Source: Peribacillus sp. ACCC06369 (GTDB lineage: Bacteria; Bacillota; Bacilli; Bacillales; DSM-1321). From it: DNA of 64,000 nucleotides. Position 1 is the first letter of the stretch; every line of letters starts with the position of its first letter. Below the pieces are notes generated by a model. It searched no databases. It was not told the origin of the DNA and saw only the letters and a program-made list of their open reading frames with translations. Shown in pieces: positions 16,775 to 25,617 of this stretch. The position numbers and the translations under genes were made by a program. The stretch covers positions 1,984,001-2,048,000 of the forward strand of contig NZ_JAUCEN010000002.1 of assembly GCF_030348945.1 (NCBI RefSeq), written 5' to 3'.

Positions 16775-17587
16775 ATGAAGAATCAAAAAGTAATCGACGT
16801 TTATAATGGATTGGTAGTTAAATTCAAGGAATTAGTCAGTGAATACGAAATTGATCATAATGACTATCAAGCTCTTGTTGATTGGATGGATCAATTAGGA
16901 AGGGCAGGGGAAATTCCGTTGTTTATGGATGTTTTCTTTGAAACTCATGCACTTCAAGAAATGTATAAAAGTGTAAAAGGAACTGAACCTACTATTCTAG
17001 GACCATATTACATTGAAAATACGCCAGTCGTTCAAAATCCTGGAGTGCTGCCACAACGTGAAAATGAACCAGGTGACGCCCTTTACTTTTCAGGATCTGT
17101 GAAAGATGTAAATGGAAACCCGTTGGCAAATACAAAAATAGATATGTGGCAGGCCGATACTAATGGTGAATACTCATACTTCGCCGAAGGAATTCCAAAT
17201 GATAATCTACGTGGTGTTTTTTATACGGATGCGAATGGTAATTTCGAAATTAAAACAGTTGTACCGGGTAATTACTCAATTCCAACAGATGGACCTTCTG
17301 GTCAGTTCTTAAAGTGGATTGATCATCATTCATTTCGTCCAGCACATTTGCACCTGTTATTCCAACCGGAAAATGGCGATAGATTAGTAACACAAATTTA
17401 TTTTGAAGGCGACGAATATTTAGAAAATGATGTTGCACAAGGTGTTCGCGGAAGCTTAATTACAAAGTTACAAAAACATTCCGGTGCTGAAAAAGGATTG
17501 AAAAATGAATATTATACAGCTCATTTAGATTTTGAACTTAGATTACAAGATAAACCTGTTTTCAATAAAGCTGTCGTGAAAAACTAA
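16775..17587 (+). CDS. catA: Catechol 1,2-dioxygenase (intradiol)
   Basis: 270 residues: an N-terminal helical dimerisation region (about 1-70) and an intradiol beta-sandwich. The four ferric-iron ligands are visible: Y79 (LGPYYIEN), Y167 (VPGNYSIPTDGP), H191 and H193 (FRPAHLHLLFQ), with the ring-binding arginine R188. It would open catechol to cis,cis-muconate. Hydroxyquinol dioxygenases share this architecture, but the neighbouring catB supports catechol. It is the last gene of the operon, with GGAGG before the ATG and a strong terminator downstream. It follows the thiolase by 27 bases. Confidence 0.92.
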   Translation: MKNQKVIDVYNGLVVKFKELVSEYEIDHNDYQALVDWMDQLGRAGEIPLFMDVFFETHALQEMYKSVKGTEPTILGPYYIENTPVVQNPGVLPQRENEPGDALYFSGSVKDVNGNPLANTKIDMWQADTNGEYSYFAEGIPNDNLRGVFYTDANGNFEIKTVVPGNYSIPTDGPSGQFLKWIDHHSFRPAHLHLLFQPENGDRLVTQIYFEGDEYLENDVAQGVRGSLITKLQKHSGAEKGLKNEYYTAHLDFELRLQDKPVFNKAVVKN

Positions 17588-17770
17588 TCATCCCTAAGAA
17601 TATGCAGACAAGAATCTTGAAAAAAGTGTTTGTTCATATATACCCATGAATCTTTTCAAAATTATATATAACCGGGATTGATCCTTTTAAACGAAAGTGC
17701 CTAAGTGGGTAATGAAATTGAAATAGTTTGCTAATGAACAATCTTAGTATATATTATCTGATTTTTTAGA

Positions 17771-17805
17771 TTTTTCCGAGTTCCTGTATTGGAACTCGGA
17801 AAAAA
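17771..17805 (+). terminator. Terminator of the cat operon
   Basis: TTTTTCCGAGTTCC and GGAACTCGGAAAAA form a perfect 14-bp stem with a six-base loop, 183 bases after catA. Usable in both directions. Confidence 0.75.
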
Positions 17806-17845
17806 CATTCGAACGGACATTTTTTAAAAGGATGGGAGGCGGAAA

Positions 17846-19213
17846 ATGCGTAGTGTAGTTGCTTCGGATATTATTGCTGTCAGTAAATTTAACCGCTTTC
17901 ATTTACTTGTTTTTCTTTGGTGCTTTTATGCCATCGCATTCGACGGGTATGATATTGCGATGTATGGTGTGGGCTTGCCATGGATGATGGAAGAGTGGAA
18001 TTTAACTTCCATTCAGGCAGGGGCAGTCGGCAGTTATTCCTTATTTGGCATGATGATGGGGGCCCTGATTTTAGCACCGATTGCAGATAAATATGGCCGG
18101 AAAAATGTTCTCGTTATTTGTATGATTTTGTTCAGCTTATTTACCTTGGGGGCAGGGATTGCACCCAACCTCACATGGTTCACCGTCATGCGCTTCATTG
18201 CTGCAATTGGCATGGGTGCCTTGATGCCGAATGTTATATCGCTAATGACTGAATATTCCCCAAAACAAAATCGGGCCATCATTGTAGCTGCGATGTATTG
18301 TGGCTATTCAATCGGTGGAATCATGGCATCGTTAGTAGGAATGTATATCGTTCCTTATACGGATTGGCGTGTATTGTACTTTATTGGAATTCTCCCATTA
18401 CTTACACTTCCAATTTTCATGAAGCAGTTTCCTGAATCCCTTTCCTACTATTTAGCAAAGAAGGAAATTGGTAAGGTTGTTGAAATCCTCAATAAAGTCA
18501 AACCAGAAGGGGATTTTAAGGAAACAGACGATTTCAGGCTTAATGAAGCTGTACAGATGGGGAAAGGATCTCCAGTAAAAAAACTCTTCACGAACAAACG
18601 GGCATTCAGTACGATTTCAATATGGGTGGCTGTGTTCTGTACATTGATGATGGCTTACGGATTAAATACATGGCTTCCAAAAATGATGCAGGATTCCGGA
18701 TTCAGTATCACCTCGAGCCTTTCATTTAACCTGGTTTTATGCCTTGGTCAAATTGGAGGTTCCTTAGTAGGCGGTTATTATGCTGGAAAAATGGGACATC
18801 GTAAAATTCTTGTTACACTATTCTTGATAGGGGCCGTTACCTTTGTCGCATTGAGCGCTACGACTAATACCGTCGGAGTATATTTACTGATCTTCGTGGG
18901 GGGTGCCTGCACTGTAGGTGCCATGAACTTGGCCAATCCGTATATCACAGAATATTACCCCCGTGAGATCCGTACGACGGGGATGGGCTATTCGCAAGCT
19001 ATAGGCAGGATTGGCTCAATCCTCGCTCCTACTTTAATTGCCTTTCTTCTGTCAACAGGCATGAATCCAAAGATGGCTTTTGCTACATTTGCCCTTCCAA
19101 GTATCATCGCAGCAATCGGTTATCTTCTTGTCCAAGAGAAATATGGATCTTTTGACAGGGTAGTCAAGGAGGATAATGAAGAGGTAGAATCAGAGAAGGC
19201 TGTAACTAACTAA
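17846..19213 (+). CDS. MFS aromatic acid:proton symporter (AAHS family)
   Basis: 455 residues, about 12 membrane helices. The AAHS signature AFDGYDIAMYGVGLP lies in helix 1, and ADKYGRKNVLVI is the MFS loop 2-3 motif. Relatives (PcaK, BenK, VanK) import benzoates and hydroxybenzoates. Its place directly after the catechol operon suggests that it imports the aromatic acid decarboxylated by UbiD. It is transcribed separately (258-base gap with a terminator). GGGAGG precedes the ATG. Confidence 0.85.
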   Translation: MRSVVASDIIAVSKFNRFHLLVFLWCFYAIAFDGYDIAMYGVGLPWMMEEWNLTSIQAGAVGSYSLFGMMMGALILAPIADKYGRKNVLVICMILFSLFTLGAGIAPNLTWFTVMRFIAAIGMGALMPNVISLMTEYSPKQNRAIIVAAMYCGYSIGGIMASLVGMYIVPYTDWRVLYFIGILPLLTLPIFMKQFPESLSYYLAKKEIGKVVEILNKVKPEGDFKETDDFRLNEAVQMGKGSPVKKLFTNKRAFSTISIWVAVFCTLMMAYGLNTWLPKMMQDSGFSITSSLSFNLVLCLGQIGGSLVGGYYAGKMGHRKILVTLFLIGAVTFVALSATTNTVGVYLLIFVGGACTVGAMNLANPYITEYYPREIRTTGMGYSQAIGRIGSILAPTLIAFLLSTGMNPKMAFATFALPSIIAAIGYLLVQEKYGSFDRVVKEDNEEVESEKAVTN

Positions 19214-19423
19214 AGAAATGATTCACAATTCGGAATACTTCCCCTTAGTTGTTTAACTTTGCAATAAGGGGAATCTGCTATTCTAAGTTCTTAGGAGCTG
19301 CTCTTGAAAATATTAAACTCAGGTTGCTAAGTGATTGCAGGAAATATACAAGCATTTATATAATTTCAATAAAATTAGTAGAACGATGTACTAGTGTTGG
19401 GTATTAGGTTAGGGGGGGAAATA

Positions 19424-20764
19424 TTGAGCTCAGAATTAAAGGCAATAATAGAAGATTGCACATCGGAACTGGAAACTGACAGATCAATAAAAGGAAAACA
19501 GAAAACTGTTCGATGGTTTATCTTATTTCTAATTGCTTTAGTCACTTGCATTAATTACATCGACCGTGCCATCATTTCGCTTGCGGCTCCGAATATTCAA
19601 GCCGATTTACAAATAGATCCGGCTTTAATGGGAATCATATTTTCCGTTTTTGGCTGGAGTTATACCTTTTCCATGTTATTTAGCGGCTACTTTCTTGATA
19701 GATTTGGTCCTAGAAAGGTATACACGGTTTCCTTGATTTTTTGGTCTGTATTTACATTCATGGTAGGAACCGCGAAAAGTATATCATCACTGGTTGCATA
19801 TCGCATAGGACTCGGTGCATTTGAATCTCCTTCCATTCCTACAAATGCCTGGTGTGTATCCGAGTGGTTTCCTAAAAAAGAACGGGCTACAGCTGTAGGG
19901 ATTTATACGGGTACCCAATATATTGGGTTAGCCTTCCTGACTCCAGTTTTTACTTGGATTATCATAACATTTGGCTGGAATTACCTTTTTTATATCGCCG
20001 GAATTATAGGGATTCTTATTGGATTTGTTTGGTATGGATTCTATCGGAACCCAAGGGAACATAAGTGGATTTCTCAAGAAGAGCTAAATTATATCAAAGA
20101 AGGCGGAGGGATGATAGGAACTGAAGAGAAGCATCCGTTCTCCTGGAAACGAATGGGCCAACTGCTTAAACACCGTCAAATCTGGGGAATGTTCATCGGG
20201 CAATTTTCCATTCAAACTACTTTGTTTTTCTTTATGACTTGGTTTCCATCCTATTTGATTGATGAAAAGGGAATGACAATGTTAAAAACCGGAATTTATG
20301 CCAGTATCCCATACATTGTCGCGATACTAGGAACACTCATTGGCGGCCGATGTTCCGATTGGATGATAATACGCGGGTTATCAACCGGAATGGCCCGTAA
20401 ACTGCCTATTATTGTCGGATTGTTACTTTCTTGTTTGATCCTCGGGGGGAATTATACGGATTCACCAAACATGGTCATCACCTTTATGGCGATAGCATTC
20501 TTTGGACAGGGGATGGCATCAACGGTTACCGGTGCTCTTTTAGCTGATATTGCCCCGAAAGGAATGGTAGGCCTAACGGGTTCCTCACTATATTTTGTAG
20601 CTAATATTGGCGGGGCATTATCACCGTTAATCGTCGGTTTAATCATTAGTGCGACCCATTCTTATGCCGCAGCGCTAACCTTCATATCCGTAGTGGCCCT
20701 TATTGGTGCTTTTGCTTATATCTTTCTTCTAGGAAAAGTCAGGCGTATAGAAATCACTGAATGA
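19424..20764 (+). CDS. MFS organic-anion transporter (ACS family)
   Basis: 446 residues from TTG 19424, just after AGGGGGGG; an upstream TTG at 19394 lies before that site. Twelve membrane helices. Motifs INYIDRAIISLAAPNIQ and GYFLDRFGPRKVY are those of the anion:cation symporter family (glucarate, galactonate and 4-hydroxyphenylacetate transporters). It forms an apparent two-gene unit with the isomerase-like gene at 20794. Substrate unknown; a sugar acid or aromatic acid is likely. A related transporter is encoded at 22529. Confidence 0.82.
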   Translation: MSSELKAIIEDCTSELETDRSIKGKQKTVRWFILFLIALVTCINYIDRAIISLAAPNIQADLQIDPALMGIIFSVFGWSYTFSMLFSGYFLDRFGPRKVYTVSLIFWSVFTFMVGTAKSISSLVAYRIGLGAFESPSIPTNAWCVSEWFPKKERATAVGIYTGTQYIGLAFLTPVFTWIIITFGWNYLFYIAGIIGILIGFVWYGFYRNPREHKWISQEELNYIKEGGGMIGTEEKHPFSWKRMGQLLKHRQIWGMFIGQFSIQTTLFFFMTWFPSYLIDEKGMTMLKTGIYASIPYIVAILGTLIGGRCSDWMIIRGLSTGMARKLPIIVGLLLSCLILGGNYTDSPNMVITFMAIAFFGQGMASTVTGALLADIAPKGMVGLTGSSLYFVANIGGALSPLIVGLIISATHSYAAALTFISVVALIGAFAYIFLLGKVRRIEITE

Positions 20765-20793
20765 AAAAATAAAAGGAGAAAGGCGGAATTACA

Positions 20794-21600
20794 TTGAAAC
20801 TGAGTTTATGCACTACAGGATTTAAAGAGTGGGATATAGAGGAAATAATAAATTGGCTGCATCCGTTGCAAGCGGATGTTAAAGGACTTGAATTATGGAA
20901 TAAACATATAGAACGATATCAGGAGAAGCACGGACCACTGGACAAATTAGTCCAATTACTTGAAAAAAATGATTTACAAATACCTTCCATTAGTGGATAT
21001 ACGACTTTTTCGAAACTCTGGAACCAAAAAGAACATCAAAACGAAATCAATCAAGCAAGAACATTGTTAGATATGGCCCATCAATTAAACTGCCCATTAA
21101 TACGGACGTTCGCTGGGCATATAGCATCAAGGAATGCCTCACCAGAGCAATGGTCGGAAACGGCTACCGAATTAAATAAATTAGGGCAAATGGCAGATCT
21201 CTATGGAGTGGATGTTGCAATAGAAATTCACTATGACTCCTTTGCTGATAACCTCGAAGCCATACATAAGCTTTTAGAAGATATCAACCATCCACGGATA
21301 AAACTGATTTTCGATGGAGCAAACTTATACGTTGATCAATTGAATCCGAAAGAGGTATTGGAATCCATTTTCCCTCATGTCAGCCATGTACATTTAAAAA
21401 ATTATCACTACAATCATAAAGAGCGTTATAAAAACAAGCCGGCACCCATTTTTAGTGGGGATGTTGACAATATTCGCTTACTCGAAGAATTGAGAAAGCG
21501 AAATTATACAGGCTTTGTTTCTTTGGAATATTTTGGTCAGGAAGGAATGCCTAACTTGCTTGCCTCACTAGAACAATGGAAACAACAACTGACATATTGA
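20794..21600 (+). CDS. Sugar phosphate isomerase/epimerase-like TIM barrel protein
   Basis: 268 residues of the xylose-isomerase-like (AP endonuclease 2) TIM-barrel family. The metal ligands can be traced: E in VAIEIHYDS, D in LIFDGANLY, H in VSHVHLKNYH and E in VSLEYFGQEG. Members include hydroxypyruvate isomerase, inosose dehydratase and dehydroshikimate dehydratase. A dehydroshikimate dehydratase would make protocatechuate, which would fit the upstream pathway, but the residues visible here do not decide it. The start is TTG, 29 bases after the transporter gene. Confidence 0.75.
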   Translation: MKLSLCTTGFKEWDIEEIINWLHPLQADVKGLELWNKHIERYQEKHGPLDKLVQLLEKNDLQIPSISGYTTFSKLWNQKEHQNEINQARTLLDMAHQLNCPLIRTFAGHIASRNASPEQWSETATELNKLGQMADLYGVDVAIEIHYDSFADNLEAIHKLLEDINHPRIKLIFDGANLYVDQLNPKEVLESIFPHVSHVHLKNYHYNHKERYKNKPAPIFSGDVDNIRLLEELRKRNYTGFVSLEYFGQEGMPNLLASLEQWKQQLTY

Positions 21601-21677
21601 TTCTATGTATTTTAGATGAAAAATAATGGTGGGAAATTCATCTTTTATTAAAATCTTAAGAGATTGATACGACAACA

Positions 21678-21875
21678 ATGCAGTCGAATATCCAGTAGTA
21701 TAAGAGGGTCCTCATTTGCGAGAGGTTGAATACAAAATCTTGAACCTGAACAAGTCAGTCGAATTCTCCATGGAAAGAAGCGCGACATATTGATTTAAAA
21801 AGGATTCCAGTGGTACATGGCTCTGCATAATCGACAACTCTTATGGTGCTGAAATAATTGAACAATTGAAGTAAT
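21678..21875 (+). pseudogene. Deleted copy of the SnoaL-like gene at 40204
   Basis: Near-identical to 40140-40605 at both ends: the upstream CAGTCGAATATCCA..., the start region with GAACaaGTC, then a jump of about 260 bases to CGAATTCTC-ATGGAAAGAA and the shared C-terminus ATCGACAACTCTTATGG...GAAATAATTGAA. The start codon context is lost and the middle is missing. The terminator (21886-21910) is also shared. Confidence 0.8.
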
Positions 21876-22203
21876 TAGTGAAAGCTGCCATATTTGGTGG
21901 CTTTTCATAATAAATGTGTTTTAATCACAGCCTCTGGGGAAATGTAAAATGGTTGTGCGACCACTATCAACTATATGGAACGAGAGAACCTGTCTGTGGT
22001 AGTTCTCTCTACAGCAAGAATTAGGGCTAACTGTAACACAGTTAGGGGTGTTATCCTCAGCTTTCTATTTTAACTAAATTGTGGTGAAAAGGGATAATTT
22101 GAGTCAACTTATGAAAAACGGGAAATGACATGTACATATTCCCACTAAAAAAAGAAACCATCACCGGCTAGATTTAAAATTGATGAGCTATTGTTGGGAA
22201 GTG

Positions 22204-22266
22204 AGATTAATTATCTTTACCGTATAAACATGGCAGTAGCTGCTTCTGTAAACCAAGATGTTTATT
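22204..22266 (+). pseudogene. Fragment of an ACS-family MFS transporter
   Basis: Translates to INYLYRINMAVAASVNQD, close to INYLDRTNMAVAASAIQDD in the intact transporter at 22529, then a stop. It is probably the remnant of a tandem duplication. Confidence 0.6.
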
Positions 22267-22528
22267 AAATTTAAAATTGATGATGGGTGTCCTTATTAGC
22301 TAGGCTCAAGGTTAAACGATTCATTTCTAGGAATGTAAGCGTTATATTTGAGCGTCCTAAATTAATTCATAAAAACAGCAATAAATTTGATCCATTATTT
22401 AAGATCCTTACAATTTTTGATTATATTAAGTTCAAGATGGTTATGACCCAAAAATGAGAATATAGGATAAACCAGCAGAAGGGAAGACTTCAGGTTTTAA
22501 AAAAAGAAAATCTTAAGGAGGAGTTACT

Positions 22529-23860
22529 ATGAGCGAACCATTGAAAGTGGAAAATGAAAATGTATCTATATCCATTAAACATAGAAAACCATCTCGTGCC
22601 AGATTTATGATTCTTGCCCTTTTGTTTTTTGGAACTGCAATAAATTACCTTGACCGTACGAATATGGCTGTAGCCGCTTCTGCTATTCAAGATGATTTGG
22701 GATTAGATCCAGCTATGTTAGGTCTAATTCTATCTGCTTTTGGTTGGACGTATGCGTTCATGCAAGTTCCCGGAGGATGGCTTACCGATCGTTTTGGCCC
22801 TCGGGTGGTATATGGCATCTCTCTTATATTATTTTCACTGTTTACTCTCACTCAAGGATTTGCCAAAAACTTTGGGACCTTATTCGGACTTCGTCTTGGC
22901 CTTGGATTTGCAGAATCACCTGCCTTTCCTGCAAACAGCCGTGTTGTCGCCTCTTGGTTTCCACAACGGGAACGTGCGCTAGCTACTGGGGTATACACAG
23001 CAGGTGAATATGTAGGGTTAGCAATCGCGACTCCTTTACTATTTTGGCTATTGTCCTCTTTCGGCTGGCATTCAATCTTTATAGTAACAGGTATAATTGG
23101 ATTGATTTTTGCTTTAGTTTGGTACAAGTTTTACAAGGATCCGAAGGACAGTAAGTATATAAACAAGGAAGAAATGGATTATATACGTGAAGGAGGCGGA
23201 CTCGCCGAAAGCGCTGGTCAAGGTCAAAAAATTAATTGGTCAAAGGCACGGCATCTTTTTAAGCATCGTCAATTCTGGGGTATCTATATTGGACAATTTG
23301 CCGTTGCATCAACTCTGTACTTCTTTCTCACCTGGTTTCCAAGCTATCTTGTTCAAGAAAAAGGGATTACTTTGCTAAAAGCTGGCTTTGTTGGTTCTAT
23401 TCCATACATTGCGGCAGGGATTGGAGTGCTTGTAGGTGGTTATTGGTCAGATAAAATGGTAAAACGTGGAGTATCCGTTGGTGTTGCACGTAAAACCCCA
23501 ATTATCCTTGGATTGTTGGGTGCTTGTACAATTATACTGGCCAACTATACAACGTCTATTGCTTTGGTTATCGCGGTTATGTCGTTCGCATTCTTTTCAC
23601 AAGGAATGTCAGCCATTACATGGACTCTGGTTTCGGATATGGCTCCAAAAGAGCTAGTCGGATTAGCAGGCGGGATATTTAATTTTGCAGGAAACTTATC
23701 AGCAATTGTTACGCCTATCGTCATTGGAATAATTTTGAGCGCAACTAATTCATTTAATGGGGCTATCGTTTTCGTAGGTGTAGTTGCCTTAATTGGAGCT
23801 TTATCATACATCTTCATTGTAGGCGATGTTAAAAGGATTGAAATACCCGAAAATGAATAA
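22529..23860 (+). CDS. MFS transporter, glucarate/galactonate (GudP-like) family
   Basis: 443 residues, 12 membrane helices. INYLDRTNMAVAASAIQDD in helix 1 and GGWLTDRFGPRVVYG in loop 2-3 are typical of anion:cation symporters (GudP, ExuT-like). A long C-terminal half has GGYWSDKMVKRG. It is about 50% similar by eye to the transporter at 19424. AAGGAGG precedes the ATG. It stands alone, with no catabolic partner nearby, so the substrate is open. Confidence 0.85.
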   Translation: MSEPLKVENENVSISIKHRKPSRARFMILALLFFGTAINYLDRTNMAVAASAIQDDLGLDPAMLGLILSAFGWTYAFMQVPGGWLTDRFGPRVVYGISLILFSLFTLTQGFAKNFGTLFGLRLGLGFAESPAFPANSRVVASWFPQRERALATGVYTAGEYVGLAIATPLLFWLLSSFGWHSIFIVTGIIGLIFALVWYKFYKDPKDSKYINKEEMDYIREGGGLAESAGQGQKINWSKARHLFKHRQFWGIYIGQFAVASTLYFFLTWFPSYLVQEKGITLLKAGFVGSIPYIAAGIGVLVGGYWSDKMVKRGVSVGVARKTPIILGLLGACTIILANYTTSIALVIAVMSFAFFSQGMSAITWTLVSDMAPKELVGLAGGIFNFAGNLSAIVTPIVIGIILSATNSFNGAIVFVGVVALIGALSYIFIVGDVKRIEIPENE

Positions 23861-24417
23861 ATGCCATTTTTAAAGTAAAAAAGAGAGGTTAATAGCTCAT
23901 TACAGATCTCCATGGGTAGTAATTTATACTTCATAGGAAACTGTTATGAGTTTTTTTAATATCAATATTTACATATGAAGAAAGATAATTATTTTGGAGG
24001 TTGTTCTACAATTGCTTGTATCTTGCCTTATTTTGCGGCATAAGGAGTTCAAGAAACAAAAAGCTTAGAGCATTCCATGATAAGAAAAAATCAGAAGGAA
24101 AGCTATCCTCGGTCGATATTATTTGTCATCGTACTAGTTAAACCAGAAAATATATTAGTTGATTATTATGGTCATTGAAACTATGTTACTTAACCTGACA
24201 TGTCAATTGCTTTTTTTTCCATTACCAATTATATTTATTAAAATACCTTCTGTTATGTCTGACTATAGCTCAGAAATGAGTTTTATTGAAGTGGTTAGTT
24301 ATAAAGGAAAAATGAATGGGGAAATGAACATTCATTTGAGGCACTGGTCCAGAAAGTTAACAAATTTAAATTAGTCCTCTTTGGTTAAAGAAATTTATAA
24401 ACAAAGGTGGGTATGAG
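23861..24417. other. Intergenic region with an IS110 tail fragment
   Basis: Apart from the IS110 relic at 24004-24115, a 71-codon frame at 24159-24374 exists but has no ribosome site or recognisable domain. Confidence 0.5.
24004..24115 (+). pseudogene. IS110 transposase C-terminal fragment
   Basis: Closely matches 60155-60245 (TGTATCTTGCC...GCGGCATAA, then AGTTCAAG-AACAAAAAGCTTA and GATAAGAAAAAA), which is the tail of another decayed IS110 copy. Only about 110 bases remain. Confidence 0.65.
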
Positions 24418-24576
24418 ATGGGCTTGTTAGGTAGAGTGGTTTTTTTAAAAAGATTACGAGATGAACTGTTGGAAAAAAGAAAACAGGGAGCCACTGACCT
24501 TCAAATTGATGAAATTGACAAGCAAATACGGAAGATTAATATTGAGATACAGAATATGAGGAAGATGATGGAATAA
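24418..24576 (+). CDS. Small coiled-coil protein, unknown
   Basis: 52 residues beginning MGLLGRVVFLKRLRDELLEK and continuing with alternating charged and aliphatic residues (IDEIDKQIRKINIEIQNMRK), a clear amphipathic coiled coil. AAAGGTGG lies just before the ATG, and a hairpin with a T run follows at 24655. Coding is likely; function unknown. Confidence 0.6.
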   Translation: MGLLGRVVFLKRLRDELLEKRKQGATDLQIDEIDKQIRKINIEIQNMRKMME

Positions 24577-24654
24577 ATAGTTTCTTGTTTTAAGAATACA
24601 CGACTTGAACGATTGGTTAATTTTGTTTGTTACCATTTAAATTTTTAACAATGG

Positions 24655-24687
24655 GGCGTCTCTACAAGAAAGTATGGACGCTTTTTC
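24655..24687 (+). terminator. Terminator after the coiled-coil gene
   Basis: GCGTC/GACGC stem with a long loop followed by TTTTTCTT. Confidence 0.5.
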
Positions 24688-24709
24688 TTATTGAACTTCC
24701 TTCTTGGCA

Positions 24710-24892
24710 CTACAGACTGTAAAGTAAGGAAAAAACCGCTTCCTTACATTCTTTACGTGTCGCTTCGGCATTAAATGATGAGATAACGACTACCTGTATG
24801 ATGCTTCGCCTACATTCCGTAGGTTCCTTCCTATACCAATTACGGCTGCTGCCGCCAAATCGAACGACCGAAAACCGTAAGAATCGGCTCAT
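24710..24892 (-). CDS. Possible small cysteine/arginine-rich protein
   Basis: A 60-codon frame (MSRFLRFSVVRFGGSSRNWY...) rich in Arg, Cys and Ser, in a stretch with higher GC than its surroundings. There is no clear ribosome site before the ATG and I do not recognise it. It may be a repeat element rather than a gene. Confidence 0.25.
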   Translation of the reverse strand: MSRFLRFSVVRFGGSSRNWYRKEPTECRRSIIQVVVISSFNAEATRKECKEAVFSLLYSL

Positions 24893-25067
24893 GAAGATAT
24901 GGTCGATTCCGTGTCAGGTGATTTCAGTTCGTAAGGATGGTCAATAAAAGGAATGTGAATTTCGCATAAGTTTTTGGGTATTATTGTGTCATTATCTTAA
25001 TTAGAACATAAGGTGGAGTAACCCATTTAATTATTTTCCCCCTTAAACAAAAAAGGAGATGTTTTTA

Positions 25068-25253
25068 TTGTCAAGTTGTGGTCATGAATCAAGTTGTGGT
25101 TGTGATAACGGTGTTGGTGGATTTGGTGGAGGTTTCGCATTTATAGTTGTATTGTTTATACTCTTAATCATTGTTGGAGCTGCTTGCTTCGGTGGTGATG
25201 GAGGTAACGGTGGCGGTTATGGCGCCGTTCAAGGGTATGGCGGTTTCTGTTAA
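25068..25253 (+). CDS. YjcZ-family small sporulation protein
   Basis: 61 residues from TTG 25068, with AAAGGAGA 8 bases upstream; an ATG at 25059 overlaps that site. A cysteine/glycine-rich head (SSCGHESSCGCDNG), then GGFGGGFAFIVVLFILLIIVGA, the hallmark hydrophobic stretch of YjcZ proteins, and a Gly/Tyr tail. Members are made in sporulating Bacillus and are found in spores. The extra N-terminal cysteines are less usual. A terminator follows. Confidence 0.85.
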   Translation: MSSCGHESSCGCDNGVGGFGGGFAFIVVLFILLIIVGAACFGGDGGNGGGYGAVQGYGGFC

Positions 25254-25270
25254 AAATAGTATATGAAAAA

Positions 25271-25297
25271 AAGCCGACTCTTTATTGGTCGGCTTCT
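25271..25297 (+). terminator. Terminator after the YjcZ-family gene
   Basis: AAGCCGAC / GTCGGCTT stem with a T-rich tail. Confidence 0.75.
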
Positions 25298-25345
25298 TCA
25301 ATTAATCTGTCCCTTTGTTACATAGCTTGAAAGAAGATGATGATT

Positions 25346-25402
25346 TGAGGAGCTAAATCAGCAGCTCTTTTTCTAATGCAACTATATGGGGAGTTTAGTT
25401 TC
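25346..25402. repeat. Dispersed palindromic repeat, copy 4 (diverged)
   Basis: GAGGAGCT...AGCTC hairpin with TTTTTCT, then GCAACTATATGGGGAGTTTAGTT. Confidence 0.5.
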
Positions 25403-25443
25403 ATAACGTGGCAGTTTTCAAGACTTCGGAGACAAGTTAAATA

Positions 25444-25489
25444 AAAAGACCCCTCCAAAAATCATCGGTTTGAGAGGGTCTTATTTTAT
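25444..25489. terminator. Bidirectional terminator
   Basis: AAGACCCCTC / GAGAGGGTCTT stem flanked by A and T runs. It could end the minus-strand aminotransferase unit. Confidence 0.6.
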
Positions 25490-25617
25490 TTAAAAGTTGT
25501 AGATTTGGGTCTCTCAAATGATTGCACAACTTCTAAGTCACATAAACAAACGTTTTGATCATATTTCTTAAGCGGCATAATCCTGTGATGATACCCCCAA
25601 TTTTAAACTTACCCATA

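Larger units (their letters stand above)
21601..22528. other. Intergenic region with two gene relics
   Basis: Contains the SnoaL-like relic (21678-21910) and a short MFS relic (22204-22266). AGAGAAC/GTTCTCT (about 21983-22007) and CTAACTGT/ACAGTTAG (about 22029-22048) hairpins are also present. No intact gene was found. Confidence 0.6.

Noticed and set aside
24159..24374. 71-codon plus-strand frame
   Set aside because: No ribosome site, no domain, sits in relic-rich DNA.
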